From: Thelonectria olida
Taxonomy: Eukaryota; Ascomycota; Sordariomycetes; Hypocreales; Nectriaceae
Direction of reading: 5' to 3'
Assembly: GCA_020736575.1 (NCBI GenBank)
Contig: JAGPYM010000019.1
Coordinates: forward strand, 310,001 to 374,000
Length of the DNA stretch: 64,000 nt
The stretch's first letter is position 1; every line of letters begins with the position of its first letter. Under the pieces are notes generated by a model, which was not told the origin of the DNA, searched no databases, and was given only the letters and a program-made list of their open reading frames with translations. Made by a program: the position numbers and the translations under genes. Of the stretch, positions 43,958 through 54,150 are shown piece after piece.

Positions 43958-45175
43958 ATGCTATCATATTGTTTGGAGAATCTCTCTCTTCATTCATTGT
44001 ACCTTTCTTCAGAGCATTCCCTTCAGTTCATCCGAGTGTCCTGGTTGCTCCAAATGCCAATTATTTTTCGACAACCTCGGCCACCCAGAGGGTCAATCAA
44101 CACCGACTCCTCCCCAAGCATGAAAAGCAAATCGAACACAAGCCGTGCTAGAGTCAAGCCCACCGGGTTACCCTTTAGGAGATTGCCGATATCCCGTCGC
44201 ACGAAGCCTCCTCGTTACAAACGAATAAGATCCGATAGACCTAGAATCCGCGTCAACTGCGATTTCGTCGACGACACTAACACGAGATCTTTCTCAAGTC
44301 CTTCTGAGGATAGACTCACTGGGCATTTCTCATTTGGTGACGCCGAGTTTGATCAACCATTTGACGGTGAGGACTTCCTAGTGTTAAAGCTTCCTCTGGG
44401 TCACTACGAGAAGGAGTTGCAGAGTCTGATGCCACATTTTCTGAGAGGCGTGAAGGATGAGCTTCAATCATGGTCGACGAATGCGCACTACACTCCAGTA
44501 GCTGAGAATAGAAGGCCAATTTACCAGCATGCAAAAGGCATCAATCAGCAGCGTCAGGCTTTGCCACTCAAAGAGGAGCATCAGAGCGATACTGCGTTCG
44601 CTGTCAACTCTCATCATGGCTATTCATCCCACCTTGCCTGTCCCTACTACAGAAAAAATCCCGACAAATATCAGCTTTGTCTACTAGACTGCAATCTGCG
44701 AACCATCAACGATATAATCCGTCATCTCCATCAACATCACACCAAGCCACCACACTGCCCAATGTGCTCCAGACGATTTGGCACCTTTCTTGCTCGCGAT
44801 AAACACATTTTGGAGCGAACGTGCAAGATTCGCGACTTTGCAGACATCGATGGGATCAATGAGTACCAGAAAGCTCAGCTCGTGAGTCGGGATAGGCCAT
44901 CTCTGGATAATTGGGAGCGGTGGGAGCGCATCTGGACCATCATCTTCCCTAGAACGGAGTTTACCGGGGAACCGTACCTAGACACAGATTGTGAGCAAGC
45001 GATTTCCATGGTCCGGGACTTTTGGAAGAACGAAGGCAGGAAATTCATTTCGCGATACGTCGAGAGCCATGGTCTGCTTCGCTGTCATCACGAAGACAAG
45101 AAACAAGCTCTGGCTAGTTTGGCTCAAATGACGCGAAAGGAATTCCTGTTCAGCATGTACGAGAAATTCCAGTAG
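43958..45175 (+). CDS. Fungal zinc-finger-like protein (C2H2 type)
   Basis: A single-exon frame of up to 405 residues. Internal ATGs at 44054 and 44120 are also good starts. After a basic, disordered N-terminus comes LACPYYRKNPDKYQLC, then INDIIRHLHQHHTKPPHCPM and CSRRFG with a DKHILERTC end. This is the fungal arrangement of a degenerate Cys/His finger (ACPxYR...HLxxHH...CPxC) often found in accessory-region genes. A conserved W-rich segment (DNWERWERIWTIIFP) follows. Such proteins are presumed nuclear, and function is not known. The neighbour at 45466-46440 is a relative in convergent orientation. Confidence 0.72.
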   Translation: MLSYCLENLSLHSLYLSSEHSLQFIRVSWLLQMPIIFRQPRPPRGSINTDSSPSMKSKSNTSRARVKPTGLPFRRLPISRRTKPPRYKRIRSDRPRIRVNCDFVDDTNTRSFSSPSEDRLTGHFSFGDAEFDQPFDGEDFLVLKLPLGHYEKELQSLMPHFLRGVKDELQSWSTNAHYTPVAENRRPIYQHAKGINQQRQALPLKEEHQSDTAFAVNSHHGYSSHLACPYYRKNPDKYQLCLLDCNLRTINDIIRHLHQHHTKPPHCPMCSRRFGTFLARDKHILERTCKIRDFADIDGINEYQKAQLVSRDRPSLDNWERWERIWTIIFPRTEFTGEPYLDTDCEQAISMVRDFWKNEGRKFISRYVESHGLLRCHHEDKKQALASLAQMTRKEFLFSMYEKFQ

Positions 45176-45465
45176 GATGCTGAAAATGGGGAGGGTGGGG
45201 ATGCGGGAGTGGAATTTTGCTCTACATTGATCCTGGTACTTGACACGCTTGGAATGAGTCACTTTCACACTGCGTGCGCTAAAGAAATACAAATGATCAG
45301 GATAGAGTGATTATTTAAAACGAAAGTACTCAGAGGTGCATCCAACCCAGGACCTGTTGACGCAAACACTGAAGACATCGATTGAACAGGTACACCCAAA
45401 TTCAGGACGTGAGAGATGAATGCAGGTAGCTGGAAGATGGCGGCCAACGGCCTCATCAGCCAATC

Positions 45466-46440
45466 CTATCCGTCGAAGCCATGAATGGGGTTGGTGATGG
45501 GATCAAAATCGATATGCAAAAAGGGGTCGTCGAAGTTGAACAACGAAGTAGTGGAAAAGGGATCTTCGGGTTCGTTGAGAGGCTGACTGGGTGGAAACTC
45601 CTGGAAGACAAAGGACTCTGGGTTGGTGCCAAAATCTGGGGCTGACTGCAGCTGGGAGAGAGAGTCAAGGGCTCCCCGGCGCGCTTGACAGTCACCAAAG
45701 GTCATGAAACCCGTCTTGGACAAAGACGGGCCAGGGCGGGCCGGGCCGCGAGCGTCATCAACCATGGACCGAGATGGAGCCTGTTCCACATTGGGAATCG
45801 TGGGGACACCAGTGTCAACGGGAGGGACGGGAAGCCGGAAGCATTCTGGCGCGTTGCGGTAATATTGCTTCATGGCTTCTACCAAATCCTTGGACCCGGA
45901 ATCGAGACCGTCCTCCAAATTGAACTGAGAGCGCAACCATTGGTCAATTGCAAGCTCCACAGCATCGAAAAGGTCTCCAGGGATCTCGACGTATGGCGAC
46001 TTTGGACGAGGGTGGTGTGAAAAGAACGTCTTCCAAAGCCAATACCACTTATCGAGATCAGATGGGCCATTGGAATATACTTCCCCCAGCTTTATAAATT
46101 CGTCCGGAGTGAGCCTGTCGTCATCGGGGCTGGCTTGTCGCTGCTTGCACTTCCCCTCAAGGATGTGCTCCTTGTACTCTGCTTCCGCTAAATCGTTCTG
46201 CTTGTCATCCCATTCCTGATGACATGTCGGGCACTCGTGATCCGGTCTTTTGTGAACTCGTAGTAAATGTTGCCTCAAATCGCAGATCCTCGTGAATCCC
46301 GGGGGTTTCCCACAACTTGCGTGCCGCTTAAGGTTCAGCTTGTAAAATGGGCAGGCCAACCCGCCTTCTTTTACGCGGCCCTCTCTTTCGTCGCTTCCCC
46401 GATCGCAAAGGCGACGTTTTCGAGAGGATGAGGACGGCAT
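45466..46440 (-). CDS. Fungal zinc-finger-like protein, paralogue of the convergent neighbour
   Basis: A single exon of 324 residues from the ATG at 46440. The basic start (PSSSSRKRRLCDRGSDERE) is followed by LACPFYKLNLKRHASC, ICDLRQHLLRVHKRPDHECP and TCHQEW with an EHILEGKC end. This is the same Cys/His layout as the gene at 43958-45175. The DLDKWYWLWKTFFSHHPRPK stretch corresponds to the neighbour's W-rich segment. The C-terminal third is acidic and Phe/Asp/Pro-rich (DPFLHIDFDP), as in an activation domain. The genes end 290 bp apart. The shared motif order suggests an old inverted duplication. Confidence 0.75.
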   Translation of the reverse strand: MPSSSSRKRRLCDRGSDEREGRVKEGGLACPFYKLNLKRHASCGKPPGFTRICDLRQHLLRVHKRPDHECPTCHQEWDDKQNDLAEAEYKEHILEGKCKQRQASPDDDRLTPDEFIKLGEVYSNGPSDLDKWYWLWKTFFSHHPRPKSPYVEIPGDLFDAVELAIDQWLRSQFNLEDGLDSGSKDLVEAMKQYYRNAPECFRLPVPPVDTGVPTIPNVEQAPSRSMVDDARGPARPGPSLSKTGFMTFGDCQARRGALDSLSQLQSAPDFGTNPESFVFQEFPPSQPLNEPEDPFSTTSLFNFDDPFLHIDFDPITNPIHGFDG

Positions 46441-48216
46441 GATGATCAATGATCGCGACGACTCGACAAGAAGGGGCGGAAGTTTTAGAAACGATATGAG
46501 GTCAACGTTATAACGGTTGTTGACGCGTTCCGGATGGATGTTTATGTAGATTTCCCTCCTCTAAATAGTTCCCAGATTCTACACACCCGTGAAGACCGTG
46601 GCGCCGATTAAGCGGCTGTCTTCGTCACGGCCACAGATGTGGAGGGTGGTGGGAAGTCTGACCACTAGGGTTTGGTTTGAGTGCGGACCTACATAGTGTA
46701 CATAGATCTCAGGGATGCATGCGGACTCCCAATCCTACCACCGATCCTGTCTACCACATCCTTGGCCCACAAACAATCGGCGTGGGGGACCTATAGTAAG
46801 TTAATTGGATACGCGAACTCTTCATTCCCCCAACAAATGCATACCCAGTTACCTGCTGCCGGGTGCTCAACCACTCGGAACAAGTCCACGCCACTAACCT
46901 CACAAGCGCTCGTGCGCCACCACCTCCCCTGACTCGACAAATTTGTGCGGTAAGATGCGGCAAGATGTGGGCGGGGTAGGTTCATTAACTCGAGATTGAA
47001 GCGACAGCGGAGTGAGCCACTGCAGTTCCGCCGCTCCCGCGCACCATGATGATGGCATGGTCCGGAAAATGAGTCAACTAATTGTAGAATAGTCTATTTA
47101 ATCAATGCCAAATGAATTCAGAATAGCCGACTTCCTCCCATAGTATCGTGGTGCTTGGAGCCCAATATCTTCACCGTCGTTGGGAGCGAGTCCGTCGAGA
47201 CAAGCAGACGGATAGATAGATAGTGGGCAATTCAGAACCTGGAATGTTCTGAACTCAGTAGGCAGCTTCGATTTCGCCTTGTCAGCCTACAGCAAACCAC
47301 TTATAAAGCGTGTACTAGGCTAAGTCGGCAACTTCCGGCGCATGCCCATACGTCTACAGAATAAGCTTGAAAATAGGTGATTGTGCCTTGCCAGACCACA
47401 GCTGAACTACTACACCGGTCGGCCCGAACAGTGCCCTACCACCATCCCAAGTCTTCTCCCGCAACTGGCCTAACAACCCCTTCCTTCGTCAGTGCAGTGT
47501 TTGAGTGAAGGCCGCAGATCAACAGACGAATAAATTTATGAAGTGGCTCCGGGTCTCACTTCTCAACCCCCGTTGTGTTACACAACGCCCAAGCGCATGT
47601 GTCAACCAACTGCGCGAGGACTACCAACCAGCCATTGCGTACGCGTCTGTGTGCAAGCCATGAATCAGAAATGAGGCATTAATGAATCTATTGGGTACGG
47701 GGAGAGCTACTCCTGGTTCTGGAGAAAATTAGTACACAAATGTGCAACGAATAGGTGGGTAGGTATTTGTCGGAGCGCCTGCATTAGACACCTGCGGTAA
47801 GACACACGACTGAGTATTTCAGCTGCAGAAATTTCATTCTAACAACCTTTCGTTTCCTCGCCCTTTTCTCACCGCCATTTCTTCTTCCGAAATAATCATT
47901 CAAGTCAATGAACTTCAAAAGGTTGCGAGGCCTATCATGACCCGCAACAACGGCCCCCGGATGACTTTTCGAACGTGTTGATCTGGGCATAAAAACCCTG
48001 CTACAAGTCGTTTGTACCGCTCTTATTTTCGTTCATCTCGCATCATTCTAATCAGATGCAGATTTTTAATCCCTCAGAATCCCCAGACAACCGAGTACGA
48101 ACCATAGTGGTAGCATCTGCCTTCAGAGAAGTCGAAAGAACCGTCCCTTCGGATCCCAGACCTCGTCACCCCCACGATCGCACATCCTCTCGATACTATG
48201 ACTCGGTTGGGAGCTC
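46441..48216. other. Intergenic, 1.8 kb, nothing recognised
   Basis: There are only short unconnected frames on both strands, plus a small GATA-type tract (about 47211-47222). No repeat shared with the rest of the window was noticed. Confidence 0.45.
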
Positions 48217-50210
48217 ATGGCGGATAAGATTACCTCCACAAGCAAACGGTTCTTATACGAGGCCTCACCAAATGTCTCAGACGTGGTCAACATATTAGAA
48301 GACCACACCTGATCTCTACACCCACAGAATCCTTGTCGACTGCCCTTAAAAAGAAGTTAGCGACATGGAATCGTCCTCTTTTCTTCAACATGCACTTAAC
48401 AAGTCTCAACGATCGAGACCCCTCAAAGTTGGCCTGTAGCAATAGTAAGTGGTTGGCTCTTTATCGCTTTGCTTGGGTCCATCTTCCGTCCATTGCAGTC
48501 ACTTCGACGCTCCCCTCACTCTACATCGTAGGGTTCAGTGGAAGCAACTTACCAACGAAGGCCTGAACGCTCTCCAATTTTCCGCTAAGGCTCACGAGGC
48601 TCTGATCCTGGTATCATTGATAAACATGCTGTTGCATTGGATCCGCTGTGGTCTTTTCTTCGAGGATAATGGCACCCCACTTGGTTACGTTCCATCAGCT
48701 TTCCCCCGTCTTGGCTCTCCGATTCAATACCTTTTGAGCTGGGATTGTGGCCTGCAATACTCAACCCGACTGGCAAGCGCAATAAAGTGATAGGAGTCAT
48801 GATCATTCTCATCACCTTGCTCTGCATCAGAGCGAGCCCCTTTTCGGCAATCGTCATGATTCCTCGCCAGGGATGGTGCTGGAGGCGCCATATATATCCA
48901 CGGGGAATCAATACCACACGAATCTCGGCTCTCAACATGTTGCCCATCCAGATTATGAGTGGACTGCCGAATGGCGTAGAGGACCCAGCCAAGACGCGAT
49001 GCCTCAGAATATCAGTCCCATTATCCGCGACCCTTCATACATGGGAACGGGGCTGAAAGTCCCTTTAGGGAACCTAACATACACAAACTACGGTGGCCTA
49101 AGTGTAATACACCGCCCCATTTCACTCATTATAGCAGGTTTTGGGGCGACAGGAATCACCACATGTCCGTTGAGCTCTGTAGCCGCTGTTTTGTGGATGG
49201 GTAAAGGTAGGGGCTTGTATCGTTCGCAGCAGTGGCTTCTTGAGGCTGAGCGAATGACGGTGGACTCTTCTAATAAGGCACGGAAATGGGAATAATCACT
49301 CACCACTGAGTGTTCGTATTCATCGGTTGACAATAATGTTCCAACGTTCGGTTCGGTTTTCGAAAACATAATATCTCGCGGGAATGTTCAGCTTGATCCT
49401 GAAAACTGTCCTCTTAAGAAGTTAGCCAAGTATCCTGATATAATGCCAGGTCACCTAGGCGATCACTTCTTGAGTTTTTGCGATTCCATGAATCTGCCCA
49501 TAAGTGCTGACATCCTATTCTCATCATTCGCAAATGAGACTTGGGTCTATGATGAGAACGGTCCGCCCTGGCTGGAGCCAGTTGGCTCTCTGTTGAAATA
49601 TAAGCCCCAATAGCCTCCAGGGTGCCTAACCTTTTTTGCTGCTAACACTCTCTACCCAACGCGCCCTCAAACAGAACTTCATATCAAGTAATGCAACAAT
49701 TCAGTAGTGGGTACATGGGAATGGATAGCGGTTGCCTTTCACTTTCTCTTGGATTGCACATTACAGATGCCATAGCATCGCTCGCAACATGGCGCATATA
49801 GCACGGTGCCCCTTGAAGACGAGGGTCAAAAGGCTAATGAGTTTTATCTCAAGCAAGACGCCGTCGTGCAAATCACACCCTATGTTAATACAATCGCATA
49901 TGAGTTCGGGAACAGCTGTGCTATCTCGATCGCTTTTGCTATTCTTCTCCTTCACGCTCTCATCACTCTGATACATCTAGCCACAATTATCTTCTCGAAA
50001 CACACGTGATACAGCTTGAGCTGGGGGACTTTCGGACAGATACTGGTGCTTGCTCTACGCGCAAGGGATCCCGGTGGGTTGGGCAACGGTGAGGGGGTCA
50101 CAAGCTCCAAAACATGGACAAAGAATGCAATGGTTAGGGCAGTGGGAGACGAGGGACAATTGGAAATTGTTTTGAAGGAGGCTAAGGGGGCCAAGAAGTT
50201 TGGAGCATAA
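48217..50210 (+). pseudogene. Fungal multi-pass membrane protein, degraded
   Basis: Blocks typical of a large fungal integral-membrane family occur in order but in three frames: LQFSAKAHEALILVSLINML near 48570, VIGVMIILITLLCIRAS and AIVMIPRQGW near 48790, a lumenal region in one frame from 48873 to 49613, then VYGF-like sequence ending NSCAISIAFAILLLHALITL near 49950. WGTFGQILVLALRARDP and GQLEIVLKEAKGA form the C-terminal cytoplasmic part to 50210. Breaks include frameshifts near 48700 and 48880, a TAA at 49293-49295 in an otherwise open frame (CAA expected), and a TGA at 50007-50009 (TGG expected). Some gaps could be introns, but the two stops lie inside conserved coding blocks. Confidence 0.65.
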
Positions 50211-50448
50211 GTTTGTGTTAGCGTCCTTGATTTTGAGCGTTATTCAGACATGACATTGTTTAGACAGATGGCCACACAAGGAGCGAAGCTCTCATTACTC
50301 AGATACCGACGTCATTCAAAGTATCACACTATCTGGACATAGCTTATTACTCTCTCTCCAATATCTGGCGCGACATCCCTTATACAATCTGAGTTCATAT
50401 TCCTCACGCCGAAACTATCCACGCCTTCCTTCAGAGCACCCCGGACCT

Positions 50449-50958
50449 TTACAGATCAATCGAGGTTGCTGGGCGGGCAAGGTTCGCTCGCCAGTGGTGC
50501 TTGTTGACGGGATCTTTCTGGTAGATGTTGACTTCAAAGAACCTGTCATGGACATCACACTTGTAGTTCTTGTACCTGTTGTTCGTGGTTCTTAGCATCG
50601 ACATAATGGCTGCACTAACAGAAACTTGGAGGGGGCATGGATATCCTTACGTGTTCAACTTCTGAAAGTTGGCCTGGATCAAGGCCGTCTCGACAACCTC
50701 GACAAACTCATGCTGCTTGCCTTCGATAGGGACGAAGTATCGCTTGAACTCTAGTGGACCGTAGTTGATCTGTCGGACGAGCTGCACCGCGAACGGAGGA
50801 TGGACCTCGAGCAGATTGATTGCCGTGTCGTCTCCACTGCCCGCTGCCGATTCTCGAGGAAAGGAGGCCCATGTCATAAAGTTATTGAACTTGGCTTCAT
50901 GGGATAGGTACTGAGGGCGGTACGACTTGATCTTGTCGCAGCAGAAGAGCGAAGCCAT
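50449..50958 (-). CDS. Small protein of unknown function
   Basis: Exons 50958-50651 and 50575-50449 join across a 75 nt intron (GTAAGG...AACAG) to 144 residues. The start MASLFCCDKIKSYRPQYLSH is hydrophilic, so it is probably cytosolic. VHPPFAVQLVRQINYGPLEF and VEVVETALIQANFQKLN are followed across the intron by TYKNYKCDVHDRFFEVNIYQ. The clean join and coding-like composition support a real gene, but I recognise no family. An upstream in-frame extension lacks an ATG. Confidence 0.6.
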
Positions 50959-51517
50959 GATTACTAGAGTAAAAGATAAATAAGTAGACTGGAGGATGGC
51001 GAACCTGTTCAAGTTGGGTAACTCCAAGAGTTAGAAGAGTCGACTTCTGACCTGCCGATGCATCTTTCGCTCTACTTATGCTTTTCGAACCATTCGTTCT
51101 ATGTTTAATACTTCAATACCAGTTAGGAGAAAGTTGACTGCATGATTCGCTCGGAAATTTCCTGCGCAATTAGCATCACCTCGCATATTTTGAGGCCCAA
51201 CCGAGCAAGAAGGCCAATTAGCGAGAGGTAGAATGTCACCGGGCGTCAACTCTATATAGAACCATGCAGCCATCTAGGTATCAAGTATCATAAGTATCAC
51301 TGCTTCCCCCCACCGATCGTTCTCCCATTTCCTTTCTCCTTCACGGTTGGCCCTGGTGGTTTCCGCAGTCATTCGTTGCATCCCCCCTTCAGCCAACTAC
51401 TTCCACTCCTTAGGTATCCAACACAGCGGCCGTTACATTCCTTCTTTCAGCTGTTCTCTTTTACCAACAGGCTTATTTACTCCTCTCTGTCTCTAGGTAG
51501 AGACTTTTCATTTCCAG

Positions 51518-52111
51518 TCAAGACTCAGCAGGGCATCCAGGGCTAGAGGATCAATTCTTACACTATCACGAAAACCGATCCCTCCAGTTTATTGATCCCA
51601 GCTGGATCCAATCCGGGAATGAGGGCCCTCTCCCGCAGTATGTTTGGGGTAGTTCGAGCGCTATCGAGCCTGCTGGACAGGACGAACAGATTGAGGAAGA
51701 GTCACGGCCAGCGACCAGACGTGCAAACGAGCACCAACAAGTCAATAATGAGGATCAACAAAGTTCAACGGCTACGAATCCCCTCCAGTGCTCCATATGC
51801 CTGGAAATCTTCCCTTCGAAGCGGGACTTGTCGTACGTGCTCGCAATATTTTTTCATCCCTCATCGCTAATGAGTCTGACAGCGTCCATCGCAATCGGCA
51901 CATCCGTCCATTCAAATGCACCGTGGAAAACTGCACCGCCAACTTTGCTCTCAGGAAGGATCGAGACCGCCACGTCGAGGAGCAACACGGTTCAATGCGG
52001 TGGTATTGCAAGTATCCAGGTTGCACGGCTAAGCTGGCTAGGCATGGGACGCCCAGGAAGGCGAACTTTGAGAGGCATGTGCGGACTCAGCATAGAGGGC
52101 AAGGTCACTAA
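51518..52111 (+). CDS. C2H2 zinc-finger protein, 5' end unresolved
   Basis: An open frame from an acceptor-like TTTCCAG (51511-51517) runs to 51832, then across a 50 nt intron (GTACGT...GACAG, branch GCTAAT) to 51883-52111. The acidic Gln/Asn/Glu-rich first part has no in-frame ATG, so an upstream exon must hold the start. Three fingers follow: CSICLEIFPSKRDLS with HRNRH, CTVENCTANFALRKDRDRH with VEEQH, and CKYPGCTAKL with FERHVRTQH at the very C-terminus. This suits a DNA-binding regulator. Only the last exons are certain. Confidence 0.7.
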
Positions 52112-52271
52112 AGTAGTCAACACAACTTTGGCGATTAGGATCCAATTGTTCTTGTTGAAAACTCGTCTAGCCCCCCGCATACGTTCAAACTTCGTGAAGC
52201 ATAGGTTGCCGGAAAGCCAGGCCCGTGGCTGCTGTCTGTTGACGACCTTAATTGGCCATGACGTTCAATCG

Positions 52272-53435
52272 TCAAACAACCTGCTTTCCTTCCAAGGCGT
52301 CCTCCACTAATTTGTCACAATTCGGATACTGGATGTTGAGCTTGATCCCTCTGTCATTCTCTAGTCGCTTCGTCATTACTGCCCCAATGGCACAATGATT
52401 ACCACGCGATCTCACCAGGTCCCAGTACTTGACTTCCGGTGGCCAACCTTCGGCCTCCTTGTCCAGGGCGTCCATCTCCGCGAACTCGTTCACCACGAAT
52501 TCCTCCCCCTCCACCACAACCTCGTTCACTTCCTCCTCCTCTTCATTCTCGGTTCCCCATAATTCAATCAGGTCGTCTTTGAAGGTGCATTGTGCAAGGT
52601 CGATAAGAAAAGGAGAGTGTGAATGTTGGTCTACCATGACATTCCGTGGCTGGCAATCCTCCATGATAACACCGCGTTTGTTGATATCGTGCGCAGCATC
52701 GACGGCGGATTGCACGATGGTAGACCACATGTTCGTATCTGAGGGGCCCAACGGTGAGGTGTGTATGTTCCTCAGGTTATAGCCTGGGATAAGTTGCAGA
52801 AGAATGCCCTTGATTTCGAAGTAACGCGCCGTTTGTGGGTCTTGCAGCAGGTCCTGGGGTACGTCGGCGGGAAATCGGACCAGGCGGACATGGGCATACA
52901 AGCGTGGTATTGAGCTGCCCTGGACATCTTTCAGCCGGGCGTATGCCTTGGTCTCGCAGTCATAGAGCTCGCCGCAGGCCTGCCAGAGAGCAGCCTCGTA
53001 CCTGGCTTGGCCTTTTGAGGGGTCCTCTGAGGGACCTTCTGAGGGGTCGTCAAGTTGGTAGTGAGGTCTTGGTGGGAAGAGTTCCGTCCTCTGCTGCTCT
53101 TCTAGCTCCTGAAGAAAAGGTCCGATCTCTCCTCTCTCGACGAATGATTGGAAAATGGCTTCGTCTTCAGATGTGAGGCGCGCGTGCTTGCCGAGGACAT
53201 CTCGAAGATCGCAGCCAAAGCGACGGTCGTAGAGCTTGAGGACAGCACGGTGATTGGAGCCAGACTTGTCCTCGATAGTGACCTTCATAACGGGGGACAT
53301 GGTTATGTCGAACGTCTCGACAATGAATGCCATGACAGACGAGGACAAGGGAAAGTCAGAGTAGTTCTCAAGGATTTCCAGCTTCAAGGGCTTTCCTGGC
53401 TCGTAGGGCACAGGTATGGTGTTGTTTGGCGGCAT
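52272..53435 (-). CDS. Protein kinase-like (APH/choline-kinase type) protein
   Basis: A single exon of 387 residues from the ATG at 53435 (MPPNNTIPVPYEPG). The frame stays open upstream, but that part lacks a good start. An N-lobe contains RAVLKLYDRRFG (a likely Lys). The C-lobe has KGILLQLIPGYNLRNI, then GVIMEDCQPRNVMV, matching the catalytic loop (D, P, N), and PFLIDLAQC, matching the DFG-region Asp. A very acidic run (ENEEEEEVNEVV) lies near 320. Fungal genomes carry many such kinase-like proteins in accessory regions; substrates are unknown. It overlaps no other gene. Confidence 0.75.
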   Translation of the reverse strand: MPPNNTIPVPYEPGKPLKLEILENYSDFPLSSSVMAFIVETFDITMSPVMKVTIEDKSGSNHRAVLKLYDRRFGCDLRDVLGKHARLTSEDEAIFQSFVERGEIGPFLQELEEQQRTELFPPRPHYQLDDPSEGPSEDPSKGQARYEAALWQACGELYDCETKAYARLKDVQGSSIPRLYAHVRLVRFPADVPQDLLQDPQTARYFEIKGILLQLIPGYNLRNIHTSPLGPSDTNMWSTIVQSAVDAAHDINKRGVIMEDCQPRNVMVDQHSHSPFLIDLAQCTFKDDLIELWGTENEEEEEVNEVVVEGEEFVVNEFAEMDALDKEAEGWPPEVKYWDLVRSRGNHCAIGAVMTKRLENDRGIKLNIQYPNCDKLVEDALEGKQVV

Positions 53436-53712
53436 GATGATGAGCGAGTGAAGGCAAAAGTTGATACGCCGGGTCGAGTGATGTGTCGAGTGGCTTGACC
53501 AAGCGAGACGGCGTATCCAAACCAGAAGATCAAGCGTTGCAGAAGATGGTGATGGTGTGTCGCGATCAGGCGGGCCTGAGAAAAAGTAGAGAATATTCGC
53601 ACTGCGCCTCGCTATAGCCGCCCGCAAAGGCGTGGGTCGGTTGCTGCCTAGTTTGAAGACTTGGCAGCGAAGATGAAGGCAATGGTTGGATCTGCATTCC
53701 ATGGGTCATAAT

Positions 53713-53818
53713 AGAAGAGCGTGAGCAGGGAAGAGCACGTTGTTGTTGAGCGGTTGTTGGCACAACGGAAGAGCGTGAGTAGGGAAAGGCGAGCTGTTGA
53801 GAGGTTGTTGACACATTG
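53713..53818 (+). repeat. Two-copy imperfect direct repeat
   Basis: Two units of about 50 bp, each with GAAGAGCGTGAG(C/T)AGGGAA and, after a variable middle, G(C/A)GGTTGTTG(G/A)CACA. They lie in the region upstream of the kinase-like gene. They are non-coding as far as I can see. Confidence 0.6.
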
Positions 53819-54150
53819 AATGAATGTACAGCAAATTGCAGCCAATTAACAATTCAAATACACTATTCCACACAAACAAAAGATAACGACATGATGGCTC
53901 ACACACCCGGATGAACAACCAGCAACGTTACACGTCTCTAAAGCACAAGTGCGAAACTCCAAGTCAAGTTCCTTTCGCAAAGGCTATTCATTTCATACTA
54001 TCTATCTAGTGAATTGCTCTAGTCCTCTGAGTTCACATTGGACTTGGTTGCGAAACCCATTCAATATCAGTGATCGTGCCAAGTGTAGGTAGGGGAAACT
54101 ATCCGACGCCTAAAGTAGATTCCGAATTGCGGGATGTGCTGTGAAAGAAT

